DNA of 64,000 nucleotides. It comes from Mixophyes australis (taxonomy: Eukaryota; Chordata; Amphibia; Anura; Limnodynastidae). The stretch is taken from the NCBI GenBank assembly GCA_036250195.1, contig JAVHZZ010000008.1, positions 1,029,001 through 1,093,000 of the forward strand, read 5' to 3'. Each line of letters begins with the position of its first letter. Position 1 is the stretch's first letter. The notes under the pieces were generated by a model. That model ran no database searches. It saw only the letters and a list, made by a program, of their open reading frames with translations, and was not told the origin of the DNA. The position numbers were made by a program, and so were the translations under genes. Shown here in pieces: positions 1 to 12,152 of the stretch.

Positions 1-3000
1 CTGCACTCACCAAGGACCCCCCCCAGCTCTTCCCCCCACATACACTGACATATGCACCTAGTCTGCACTCACCAAGGACCCCCCCAGCTCTTCCCCCACA
101 TACACTGACATATGCACCTAGTCTGCACTCACCAAGGACCACCCCAGCTCTTCCCCCACATACACTGACATTTGCACCTAGTCTGCACTCACCAAGGACC
201 ACCCCAGCTCTTCCCCCCACATACACTGACATATGCACCGAGTCTGCACTCACCAAGGACCCCCCCAGCTCTTCCCCGCACATACACTGACATATGCACC
301 TAGTCTGCACTCACCAAGGACCCCCCTAGCTCTTCCCCCCACATACACTGACATATGCACCTAGTCTGCACTCACCAAGGACCCCCCCCAGCTCTTCACC
401 CCACATACACTGACATATGCACCTAGTCTGCACTCACCAAGGACCCCCCAGCTCTTCCCCCCACATACACTGACATATGCACCTAGTCTGCACTCACCAA
501 GGACCCCCCCAGCTCTTCCCCCCACATACACTGACATATGCACCTAGTCTGCACTCACCAAGGACCCCCCCAGCTCTTCCCCCCACATACACTGACATAT
601 GCACCTAGTCTGCACTCACCAAGGACCCCCCCAGCTCTTCCCCCCACATACACTGACATATGCACCTAGTCTGCACTCACCAAGGACCCCCCCCAGCTCT
701 TCACCCCACATACACTGACATATGCACCTAGTCTGCACTCACCAAGGACCCCCCAGCTCTTCCCCCCACATACACTGACATATGCACCTAGTCTGCACTC
801 ACCAAGGACCCCCGAGCTCTTCCCCCCACATACACTGACATATGCACCTAGTCTGCACTCACCAAGGACCCCCCCAGCTCTTCCCCCCACATACACTGAC
901 ATATGCACCTAGTCTGCACTCACCAAGGACCCCCCCCAGCTCTTCCCCCCACATACACTGACATATGCACCTAGTCTGCACTCACCAAGGACCCCCCCAG
1001 CTCCTCCCCCCACATACTCTGACATATGCACCTAGTCTGCACTCACCAAGGAACCCCCCAGCTCCTCCCCCCACATACGCTGCTATAAGCACCTAGTCTG
1101 CACTCACCAAGGACCCCCCTAGCTCTTCCCCCCACATACACTGACATATGCACCTAGTCTGCACTCACCAAGGACCCCCCCAGCTCTTCCCCGCACATAC
1201 ACTGACATATGCACCTAGTCTGCACTCACCAAGGACCCCCCTAGCTCTTCCCCCCACATACACTGACATATGCACCTAGTCTGCACTCACCAAGGACCCC
1301 CCCAGCTCTTCCCCCCACATACACTGACATATGCACCTAGTCTGCACTCACCAAGGACCCCCCCAGCTCTTCCCCCCACATACACTGACATATGCACCTA
1401 GTCTGCACTCACCAAGGACCCCCCTAGCTCTTCCCCCAACGTACACTGACATATGCACCTAGTCTGCACTCACCAAGGACCCCCCCAGCTCTTCCCCCCA
1501 CATACACTGACATATGCACCTAGTCTGCACTCACCAAGGACCCCCCCCCCCAGCTCTTCCCCCCACATACACTGACATATGCACCTAGTCTGCACTCACC
1601 AAGGACCCCCTAGCTCTTCCCCCCACATACACTGACATATGCACCTAGTCTGCACTCACCAAGGACCCCCCCCAGCTCTTCCCCCCACATACACTGACAT
1701 ATGCACCTAGTCTGCACTCACCAAGGACCCCCCCAGCTCTTCCCCACATACACTGACATATGCACCTAGTCTGCACTCACCAAGGACCACCCCAGCTCTT
1801 CCCCCACATACACTGACATTTGCACCTAGTCTGCACTCACCAAGGACCACCCCAGCTCTTCCCCCCACATACACTGACATATGCACCGAGTCTGCACTCA
1901 CCAAGGACCCCCCCAGCTCTTCCCCCCACATACACTGACATATGCACCTAGTCTGCACTCACCAAGGACCCCCCCCCAGCTCTTCCCCCCACATACACTG
2001 ACATATGCACCGAGTCTGCACTCACCAAGGACCCCCCCCAGCTCTTCCCCCCACATACACTGACATATGCACCTAGTCTGCACTCACCAAGGACCCCCCC
2101 AGCTCTTCCCCCCACATACACTGACATATGCACCTAGTCTGCACTCACCAAGGACCCCCCCAGCTCTTCCCCCCACATACACTGACATATGCACCTAGTC
2201 TGCACTCACCAAGGACCCCCCCAGCTCTTCCCCCCACATACACTGACATATGCACCTAGTCTGCACTCACCAAGAACCCCCCTAGCTCTTGCCCCCACAT
2301 ACACTGACATATGCACCTAGTCTGCACTCACCAAGGACCCCCCTAGCTCTTCCCCCCTCATACACTGACATATGCACCTAGTCTGCACTCACCAAGGACC
2401 CCCCCAGCTCTTCCCCCCACATACACTGACATATGCACCTAGTCTGCACTCACCAAGGACCCCCCTAGCTCTTCCCCCCACATACACTGACATATGCACC
2501 TAGTCTGCACTCACCAAGGACCCCCCAGCTCTTCCCCCCACATACACTGACATATGCACCTAGTCTGCACTCACCAAGGACCCCCCAGCTCTTCCCCCCA
2601 CATACACTGACATATGCACCTAGTCTGCACTCACCAAGGAACCCCCCAGCTCTTCCCCCCACATACACTGACATATGCACCTAGTCTGCACTCCCCAAGG
2701 ACCCCCCCAGCTCTTCCCCCCACATACACTGACATATGCACCTAGTCTGCACTCACCAAGGACCCCCCCAGCTCTTCCCCCCACATACACTGACATATGC
2801 ACCGAGTCTGCACTCACCAAGGACCCCCCCAGCTCTTCCCCCCACATACACTGACATATGCACCTAGTCTGCACTCACCAAGGACCCCCCCAGCTCTTCC
2901 CCCCACATACACTGACATATGCACCTAGTCTGCACTCACCAAGGACCCCCCCCAGCTCTTCCCCCCACATACACTGACATATGCACCTAGTCTGCACTCA

Positions 3001-5460
3001 CCAAGGACCCCCCCAGCTCTTCCCCCCACATACACTGACATATGCACCTAGTCTGCACTCACCAAGGACCCCCCCAGCTCTTCCCCCCACATACACTGAC
3101 ATATGCACCTAGTCTGCACTCACCAAGGACCCCCCCAGCTCTTCCCCCCACATACGCTGCTATAAGCACCTAGTCTGCACTCACCAAGGACCCCCCCCAG
3201 CTCTTCCCCCCACATACACTGACATATGCACCTAGTCTGCACTCACCAAGGACCCCCCCAGCTCTTCCCCCCACATACGCTGACATATGCACCTAGTCTG
3301 CACTCACCAAGGAACCCCCCAGCTCTTCCCCCCACATACACTGACATATGCACCTAGTCTGCACTCACCAAGGACCCCCCTAGCTCTTCCCCCCACATAC
3401 ACTGACATATGCACCTAGTCTGCACTCACCAAGGAACCCCCCAGCTCTTCCCCCCACATACACTGACATATGCACCTAGTCTGCACTCACCAAGGACCCC
3501 CCTAGCTCTTCCCCCCACATACACTGACATATGCACCTAGTCTGCACTCACCAAGGACCCCCCCTAGCTCTTCCCCCCACATACACTGACATATGCACCT
3601 AGTCTGCACTCACCAAGGACCCCCCTAGCTCTTCCCCCCACATACACTGACATATGCACCTAGTCTGCACTCACCAAGGACCCCCCCAGCTCTTCCCCCC
3701 ACATACACTGACATATGCACCTAGTCTGCACTCACCAAGGACCCCCCCAGCTCTTCCCCCCACATACACTGACATATGCACCTAGTCTGCACTCACCAAG
3801 GACCCCCCCAGCTCTTCCCCCCACATACACTGACATATGCACCTAGTCTGCACTCACCAAGGACCCCCCCAGCTCTTCCCCCCACATACACTGACATATG
3901 CACCTAGTCTGCACTCACCAAGGACCCCCCCAGCTCTTCCCCCCACATACACTGACATATGCACCGAGTCTGCACTCACCAAGGACCCCCCCAGCTCTTC
4001 CCCCCACATACACTGACATATGCACCTAGTCTGCACTCACCAAGGACCCCCCCAGCTGTTCCCCCCACATACACTGACATATGCACCTAGTCTGCACTCA
4101 CCAAGGACCCCCCCCCAGCTCTTCCCCCCACATACACTGACATATGCACCTAGTCTGCACTCACCAAGGACCCCCCCAGCTCTTCCCCCCACATACACTG
4201 ACATATGCACCTAGTCTGCACTCACCAAGGACCCCCCCAGCTCTTCCCCCCACGTACACTGACATATGCACCTAGTCTGCACTCACCAAGGACCCCCCCC
4301 AGCTCTTCCCCCCACATACACTGACATATGCACCTAGTCTGCACTCACCAAGGACCCCCCCCAGCTCTTCCCCCCACATACACTGACATATGCACCTAGT
4401 CTGCACTCACCAAGGACCCCCCCAGCTCTTCCCCCCACATACACTGACATATGCACCTAGTCTGCACTCACCAAGGACCCCCCAGCTCTTCCCCCCACAT
4501 ACGCTGCTATAAGCACCTAGTCTGCACTCACCAAGGACCCCCCCAGCTCTTCCCCCCACATACACTGACATATGCACCTAGTCTGCACTCACCAAGGACC
4601 CCCCCAGCTCTTCCCCCCACATACGCTGCTGTAAGCACCTAGTCTGCACTCACCAAGGACCCCCCTAGCTCTTCCCCGCACATACACTGACATATGCACC
4701 TAGTCTGCACTCACCAAGGACCCTCCCAGCTCTTCCCCCCACATACACTGACATATGCACCTAGTCTGCACTCACCAAGGACCCCCCCAGCTCTTCCCCC
4801 CACATACACTGACATATGCACCTAGTCTGCACTCACCAAGGACCCCCCCAGCTCTTCCCCCCACATACACTGACATATGCACCTAGTCTGCACTCACCAA
4901 GGACCCCCCCAGCTCTTCCCCCCACATACACTGACATATGCACCTAGTCTGCACTCACCAAGGACCCCCCCTAGCTCTTCCCCCACATACACTGACATAT
5001 GCACCTAGTCTGCACTCACCAAGCACCCCCCCAGCTCTTCCCCCCACATACACTGACATATGCACCTAGTCTGCACTCACCAAGGACCCCCCCCAGCTCT
5101 TCCCCCCACATACACTGACATATGCACCTAGTCTGCACTCACCAAGCACCCCCCCAGCTCTTCCCCCCACATACACTGACATATGCACCTAGTCTGCACT
5201 CACCAAGCACCCCCCCAGCTCTTCCCCCCACATACACTGACATATGCACCTAATCTGCACTCACCAAGGACCACCCCAGCTCTTCCCCCCACATACACTG
5301 ACATATGCACCTAATCTGCACTCACCAAGGACCACCCCAGCTCTTCCCCCCACATACACTGACATATGCACCTAATCTGCACTCACCAAGGACCACCCCA
5401 GCTCTTCCCCCCACATACACTGACATATGCACCTAATCTGCACTCACCAAGGACCACCCT
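1..5460. repeat. 60-bp C-rich minisatellite, about 90 copies
   Basis: Tandem array that continues beyond the left window edge. The unit is about 60 bp and contains CACTCACCAAGGA, a run of 5-10 C, AGCTCTTCCCCCC and ACATACACTGACATATGCAC. Units differ mostly in C-run length, which fits replication slippage. A rare variant with ACATACGCTGCTATAAGC recurs near 1075, 3153, 4500 and 4624. The last four units share a private CTAATCTGCACTC variant, which suggests local homogenisation at the right edge. Open frames on both strands here are repeat artefacts; no gene is supported. Confidence 0.97.
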
Positions 5461-7255
5461 GTACTGTGGAAGGAACATGGAAATGACTCTTAATACATCA
5501 GAATTATGATATATATTAGGTTTTATAGGAGTAATAATTAATCTGGTGCAGATTTCAATCTATTGATCTGTTAGGACCTTAAAGCTGTGTACACACTACA
5601 GGTTTGTCATTCAATTATTGCCATGATCATGTTTTATTTTACCAAAATATATCACATCTATTGATTTGGTTTTGTAAACTTCCTAAAAGTCACAATCAAC
5701 ACGATGTTGGGCACATGTGGCAGTGTGTAGTGTGTACGCACTAACCACCAGCAGTGTAGGCAGATATCTGTACAGGGTACAGAGCCAGGATCTTCTCAGC
5801 AGATGGTTATGAGAGATGAAGATCACAGATCTGACAGTAAATCATGTAGGTGTGTACACAGGAATCTGCGTGATCATCGGGACTGTCAGTCGTTGGTGAG
5901 ATCATTACAGATATTGCATCTAAAGTATGATTACATAGGTGTGTACCCAGCCTCAGAGTGGGCACTGGTCACCAGTGGGCACTGGTCACCTGAAAATGAC
6001 ATTAAGTAGGAAATAATTCCCCTCACATAACCGAGAATTAATAAGTATAAATTGATGGTGATTATTTGCTGGACAATAGCGCAGATAAATAATGTAAATC
6101 CTCAGTGTTACATAATATCTGTAAATATGTTTTACATAAAAACAAATGAACACGTCTGCACTAATGTCAGGAATAGAGGAACTGAGCACTTAATGTAACT
6201 GGGAACTTCTATCTATATATCTGACTGATGAAGTCTATGCCGGAGATTTCTCCATCTCGTCCTTCAGAAGTTGTGGCTGATGACACACAAGTGACAGCCG
6301 TGGAGAAACAGATGGTCACTAAATTAGTCTATTAATCTAAAGATGCTAATTTATTCCGTGTGTCCTTGTCAGTTACTGGAAACTTTTCTTTATCTTTTTT
6401 AACTCTTTCCTGACTGTAGATTAGGACAGAACAAGGACGATTTCCTTACTTATATTATTAAAACATAAATAATGAATACAGGGCTTCAGCAGCTATAAAG
6501 TTAATTAAATATCTTAGTATTATCTCATTCTGAATCCAATCACAGATCGTAATTTATTATAAAATATATGAATTTGTTTCAGAAGAAATAAACATGTTTA
6601 TCCAACATCCATGAGGTTTCCTGGTGTGCAGGCCATGTTTTCTGCATACACCAGTGACATCATTTAATAATTACCCCATGATTTGCATCCTCACACATCG
6701 GGGGGCTGTGATGACGTGATCGGGTCAGGTACTGGCTGCAGATTAGGGGACCTCAAAGTAAGGTCTGAATATCCGCTGTCACCAACATGAAATGATTTAA
6801 TGTAGGACGCACAGAGTCTATCAGCAGATTTATCTCTGTGGCAAAGGATGAGTAAGAAAAACTAAAGACACAAATATCATATGGTATCAATGCTGGTACT
6901 CCCACCTCTGGGGGTTACACAGTTCTGTACACACTACATGTATCTATTGGGATCTCTCACCTGTGTGACTCCTGGTCAGACTGACCCCAGGGTGTGTAAT
7001 TTGGGCTGTAATATAAAGGACTGATGTGGAAGTGTTTGGTGGGAATGTAATAGGAGAAAAAAAAAAACATTATTAAACATTATTATACAAAATTATAACA
7101 TAATAACAAGTCTGTGCAACAAAGAGAAAATCACACTGCAGAAAAAAGTTCACAAATACTGTTCTCTATCAAGTTACAACTGATTATATATTACTAGAAT
7201 AAATTACCTATAGTACAGCTGACCTGAAACTGTCATGTTTAGCAATATGACTCAC
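5461..7255. other. Single-copy, AT-rich non-coding stretch
   Basis: No gene is recognised. Apart from the dispersed repeat near 5580-5955, the sequence is AT-rich with frequent stops in all frames, poly-A near 7050, and no splice-bounded open frame that I can assign to a family. Confidence 0.5.
5580..5955 (+). repeat. Dispersed repeat with GTACACAC inverted ends, copy 1
   Basis: The left end reads GCTGTGTACACACTA and the right end, reverse-complemented, reads GGCTGGGTACACACCTA, so the ends are imperfect terminal inverted repeats typical of a MITE. The inner part (CTTCTCAGCAGATGG, ATGAAGATCACAGATCTG, GTGTACACAGGAA) matches a second copy near 60050-60360. No clear target-site duplication was found, so the superfamily is unassigned and the boundaries are approximate. 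Confidence 0.6.
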
Positions 7256-7432
7256 ACAAACACACACACAGCAACAGACACACACACCGCAACAGACACA
7301 CACACCACAACAGACACACACACCACAAGACACACACACCGCAACAGACACACACACCGCAACAGACACACACACAGCAACAGACACACACAGACATAGA
7401 TGCAGATACACGCACACATACACACACACACA
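7256..7432. repeat. CA-rich short tandem repeat
   Basis: Imperfect array of a roughly 16-bp unit built from (CA)n plus GCAACAGA or CCACAACAGA, grading into (CA)n. The cysteine/valine-rich open frames on the minus strand come from this repeat. Confidence 0.9.
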
Positions 7433-7628
7433 CGTGTCTTGTGAAGCTGTCCCAAACAAATGCAGCACACTAACTCTCACGAACACCCAGCCTGTCCCAG
7501 ATACAGCATGTTTCCAAGGCTTATTTCAAAAAATTAATAACAAGACACACAATATGTTGCACAAATAAGTTTCAGAAAATAAAATAGGAAATAAAACTAC
7601 TTACTACTACTTATTTAGTTAAGACCTA

Positions 7629-7803
7629 GGGCTAGATTTACTAAGCTGCGGGTTTGAAAAAGTGGAATTGTTGCCTATAGCAACCAATCAGATTCTAACT
7701 TTCATTTATTTAGTACATTCTACAAAATGACAGCTAGAATCTGATTGGTTGCTATAGGCAACATCCCCACTTTTTCAAACCCGCAGCTTAGTAAATCTAG
7801 CCC
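7629..7803. mobile_element. Palindromic MITE, 175 bp, 3-bp TSD CTA
   Basis: The two halves are inverted copies: it starts GGGCTAGATTTACTAAGC and ends with its reverse complement. The inner arms contain GTTGCCTATAGCAACCAATC and its complement. Both flanks carry CTA, a 3-bp duplication as made by PIF/Harbinger-type transposases. The element has no coding capacity. A half copy lies at 20242-20316. Confidence 0.85.
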
Positions 7804-8340
7804 CTAGTGTGTGAGGGAACAAAATTGAGAAATATAACTTGATAGACCCCTCATGAAAATGCACATTGCTATTGTCTCAGGCAGAAGATTTTAAACCTTT
7901 TTCCACATAGCTCTCACCCCCAACCTTTGGAGTTTAGCAGCTGTCAATAAGGACAGATTGATCTCCCAAATCTCACAGGGCTTTCGAAGTGAGCTAGGGA
8001 TGTCCTGAGATCGGGAATGTTCACAGCACCTTGAGTTCTCACCTCTGCTCATTCTGCTTGAGTGGCTTGATGGTTTACAACTTTGGGGCTTGTACAATAG
8101 TCATGTGACGCCATTTGTAGCAGAAACAATTTTACTCCCGGAGTGATGGTCGCCTCTCCCTGTGATGGGAGTAGCAGCATTTGTCTAGGATTAATGTTAG
8201 ATATATAAGGCGCTGTCTAGGTGAGAGTCCCCCCGGCAGCCGACCAGAACTGGGACAAACATGACCAGAGGCCTCCCTGCCAAATCTGTTCTCCTCCAGT
8301 GAAGCACAGTGGGATCTAATTGTCAATAGGGGAGGGAGCC

Positions 8341-8426
8341 GTCTCCCTGCAATACTGACATCTCCCACCTGTCTCCCTGCAATACTGACATCCCGCAGCC
8401 GTCTCCCTGCAATACTGACATCTCCC
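8341..8426. repeat. 29-bp tandem repeat (left part)
   Basis: Three imperfect copies of a unit containing GTCTCCCTGCAATACTGACAT. The array resumes after the hAT-like insertion at 8427-8705, so it is one array split by a transposon. Confidence 0.85.
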
Positions 8427-8705
8427 CAGGGCCATCTTAACAACATAATGGGCCCCCGGGCAAAGCAGTGCACCGGGGCCCCTACATATATATATATATA
8501 TATATATATAGATAGATAGATATAGATATAGATGTATAGAGATACAGATATAGATATAGAGATAGATAGATGTACTTGCTCAGTGACCCTTGAAGGTTTT
8601 TTTTGCAGGTTTTTTCTTTTGCAGGATTATTTATTCTAATTAAGAACCCTGCCTATGGGGCCCCCGGGCACCTGCCCATCATGCCCAATGGAAAAGATGG
8701 CCCTG
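8427..8705. mobile_element. hAT-like MITE, 279 bp, perfect 8-bp TSD
   Basis: Termini CAGGGCCATCTT and AAGATGGCCCTG are perfect inverted repeats, followed inward by a shared GGGCCCCCGGGC. The flanks are CATCTCCC on both sides, a perfect 8-bp target duplication as made by hAT transposases. The interior carries (TA)n and GATA-type microsatellites at about 8486-8570 and no open frame, so this is a non-autonomous copy. Confidence 0.9.
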
Positions 8706-8805
8706 CATCTCCCCAACCCACCCCCTGCAATACTGACATCCCCCACCCATATCCCTTTAATACTGACATCTCCCAAACCCACCCCCCTGCAATACTGACA
8801 TCTCC
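8706..8805. repeat. 29-bp tandem repeat (right part)
   Basis: Continuation of the CTGCAATACTGACAT array seen at 8341-8426, starting with the right-hand copy of the 8-bp target duplication of the inserted element. Confidence 0.8.
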
Positions 8806-9814
8806 AGTCTGCACTTATAGGACGGAGACGTTTGATGAACTCATTTTTACTTTGTAAAATTATTGCAGACGTGAGAAACGTGAATATAGAACAGATTTAT
8901 ACTATTACAATGTAAATATCAGCTGGTTACTGAATATATACTTTGTTTTGGCCTCAGGATAACCCCTTCACTGTCTGACAACTGGGCTAAATTTACACCG
9001 CACCAGAGGGGCAAATTCCATTTCATTACATTATGTGGTTAAAGCCAGAAAACATTCTCATGATTATATCCTCATCTACTATCCCATAATAACTGCAACC
9101 CAAACATTATAAACTCTCTTATTCTGCAGCTTCTAATATTCACCGTTATAACGATGTTTATACTATATTGTGCAGTGTACGCTGTTGGCCATTATTAAGT
9201 ATAAATTCTATGTGTATCTATGTTTTCTATTCTCTTGTTTTACTTTTTCAACTTTATTTGTTAAGAAATTATTAAATGTTTAATAATTTATTTCTTATTT
9301 TACTTTTATCTTTTTAAATAGGTATTATATCCAAGCCTATGTTAGAGCATGTAAACACATGCTCTACCACTAGGGGCAGTGTGGAGCGGGGATCTGGGAC
9401 TCTCCTATAGAACGCCTTTATTACCCATGCGGCACAGCGATCTCTAGGAGAGCAGGAAGAAATGGGATATCCAGAAGGACACCCAATCATTCCCTACATT
9501 TCCTAATATGTCCGGTGCCTCCCACCTCACTGAAGTTCTTATCTATTAATCGTTGTTACTATTTCCATCTCCCCAGACACTGACTAAACCGAGTCCAGCA
9601 TCCGGCAGACACCGGACGTCCATCGCGGAGCTATGAGGTCGGATATAATAATGATTTCACCTCCGACTCCTAGAGATGGGTCAGAGCAGCCACTACTCCT
9701 GTGCAGGCGGTCAGCGCTCTGTGCAGTGTGAGGAGCAGTTATGTATTATTGGGATGTAGTCTGTGGTGGAGGCGTTGTGATATAACTCAAACTTTCAAGG
9801 CGCAGTGCATAATA
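8806..9814. other. Non-coding stretch, nothing recognised
   Basis: AT-rich single-copy sequence. The only local structure noted is a short perfect palindrome, AGAGCATG-TAAACA-CATGCTCT, near 9342-9366. No exon or element could be assigned. Confidence 0.45.
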
Positions 9815-10172
9815 CATGGGGGGGCAATGTGTCTGTGGGGGGGCAATGTGTGTGTGTGTGGGGTGGTGCAACATGTGTGTGTGGGGGGGCAATGTGTGTG
9901 TGTGTGGGGGGGGGCAATGTGTGTGTGGGGGGGCAATGTGTGTGTGTGTGGGCAATGTGTGTGTGGGGGGCGCAATGTGTGTGTGTGGGGGGGCAATGTG
10001 TGTGTGTGGGGGGGCAATGTGTGTGTGGGGGGGGGTCAATCTGTGTGTGTGTGGGGGGAGGCAATGTGTGTGTGTGTGGGGCAATGTGTGTGTGGGGGGG
10101 GCAATGTGTGTGGGGGACGACAAAGTGTGTGTGTGTGGGGGGGCAATGTGTATGTGGGGGGGGGGGGGGGCA
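9815..10172. repeat. GT/G-rich minisatellite (CAATGTGTGTGTG-GGGG)
   Basis: Array of a roughly 20-bp unit made of CAATGTGTGTGTG and a run of 4-10 G, with G-runs expanding at the right end. Several overlapping open frames on both strands are low-complexity artefacts. The plus strand has repeated G-runs compatible with G-quadruplexes. Confidence 0.93.
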
Positions 10173-11589
10173 ATTGATGCTGCATTTAATCTGTCACTGC
10201 ACACGTTGTGTGTTAGTGTCTGTGTAGCCCCTACGTCCGGTCCATACCGCAAGTTCAGCGCTATATATGGGCCGCAGTTTGTCACAGACTTTGCCCCGGA
10301 ATGAGGAGACAGTTGATATGTCCCAGTTTATTACAGGGATGTTATTTGTACAGATTTATTTGAGAAATGTGGAAGGATAATGAAAATTCAGATAATTAAG
10401 AGAATATACAGAGAATATTCATGTCTGGGGATATAATGCCGTTTATCCACCGTGTTCTGGAAGAGTTTATAAGGAATCTGGGAATGCTACTTTTGCGCCC
10501 TCCAGTGTTCATAGTTTAAACTGCACACTTGTTAATATGTGTGCGGGGTGTTGTAGCAGTGGTGTCACACATTGAACACTTGCAGTTTTCCAGCTTTAGA
10601 AGCCCCGATGCCTAATTGTTACATCATTTCATTGCAGCTGGATACGCCCATATCAACCTCACCGTTTATAACGAGCGCTCAAAATGCCTGTGACGAACTC
10701 TGCACAAATATAATGGGTTTCATTTGGAGAGCGTTTTTATTGAGCTCTTTGTCCACAATCCAGCTGCTTAAATAATGCGTTCAGCGACATGATCGTAGTT
10801 TGGAGTAATTAGACGCTGCGCTGTGACCTTGTGACCCGCGTCTGTGTGACGCCTCCGTCAGACGATATTCCTGGTGTGTCCCCACTGTGACATTTATCCC
10901 ACAGATACAATCACTGGAATAACAGACTGGATAATGGGGGAGAGAGAGAGAGTGTAACGAATGACCCACCCTGTGACCCCACCAAGCTGCAAGATCTGGG
11001 GCGCAGAGCAGAAACCTCGGTGGTCCCCAAGGAACCCGTAGGGCAGAGATGTGGGGGACACACAAGTTCTGGCACCTCGTACACAGGGTCAGGCTGTGTC
11101 ACCTACAACCATCTGCACCAGATGTCTATATAGAGACAGACACTATGGTCAGTGTGCGGAGACGACGCAGCGCAGCCGACGCGGAGCCATTACCTCTTAG
11201 TTCTCTGTCAGTCCCAAGGACTGGACTATGGAGCTTGTTATAAGGTGTTTTATTATGTGTTACAGGACACACCCATCAGGGACAGGCCAACTAGAACAGG
11301 GACATTAGACAATCGGGGTCAGGGACACAAACAAACACTGGAGTCAGTGACAGGTCAGTCAGACTATGTCTACATTCAGGAAATGACATTATAACCTGAT
11401 ACAGAGCACAAGAGAACCTTCGAGGAGTGTAAATAGCAGCTGACATCACGGGGCCTGAATGCAGCAGTTACTGGGAGCGCCGAGATGGACCTACGGGTAT
11501 AGAAATCGCACCTATCCGCAATGCACCTATCTGGGCACAACGCCTGAGGTGGCCGGAACATAAGGGTTTGTTATAGTGGGATGGAATGA
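10173..11589. other. Non-coding stretch, nothing recognised
   Basis: Mixed-composition single-copy DNA. Short open frames occur on both strands, but none shows a family motif or convincing splice-site boundaries. No repeat boundaries were found. Confidence 0.4.
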
Positions 11590-12056
11590 AAACATTTTTT
11601 TCGGAAACTTGTCTTGATAATGTACCAGCTGAAGCTGACGTACATTATCATAATTGATAAAATCCAATGCTGTCAGCTTTGCTCCGAAGAGCAGAGCTGG
11701 ACAGCGCATGTGTGGAGGGATCATGTGATCCTTACCTGTCACTCACCGCTCTTGCTCTGGAACTATAGTTGCAGAGACAGAGCGGGGCTGTTTTTTTGCG
11801 TATGTGCAGTTTTTCGAACTGCACATGCACAGTTACAGAGTAAAGAAAAATGAAGAGGACCTGGAGCAGATCCGTGGACACCGCGTTCCGGAGAGGGGGG
11901 TAAGTGTGATTTTTTTATCACAGAAACAGCAGTTTATCGGAACTGCTGTTTCTGTGTTTCGTTTTTAATACATTTGAGAAATAGTTCAATCCTTACCATT
12001 GCGATAAGGATTGATAACTATTTTTCATTTTTGCCGATGATTGATAAATGTGCCCC
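11590..12056 (+). mobile_element. Multi-hairpin element, copy A (5' truncated)
   Basis: Matches the last three quarters of the full element at 42579-43218, in the same orientation. Successive hairpins are readable: CAGCTTTGCTC/GAGCAGAGCTG near 11677, a stem around GTATGTGCAGTT near 11800, a perfect 16-bp-arm stem (CACAGAAACAGCAGTT and its complement) near 11920, and CAATCCTTA/TAAGGATTG near 11988. It ends ATAAATGTGCCCC like the other copies. The first hairpins of the family are missing. No coding capacity. Confidence 0.85.
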
Positions 12057-12152
12057 TTGGTCTGAGACAAGGGCTGCTGGGTCCTACATGTTGTCCTCTC
12101 ACGGACTTGTGGTAGGATCCAGCCCAGGATGTTGGTGACACAGCCGTACGGT

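Noticed and set aside
1..5460. Resemblance of a regular repeat array to CRISPR
   Set aside because: Units are contiguous head-to-tail with no unique spacers, and the context is a vertebrate genome.
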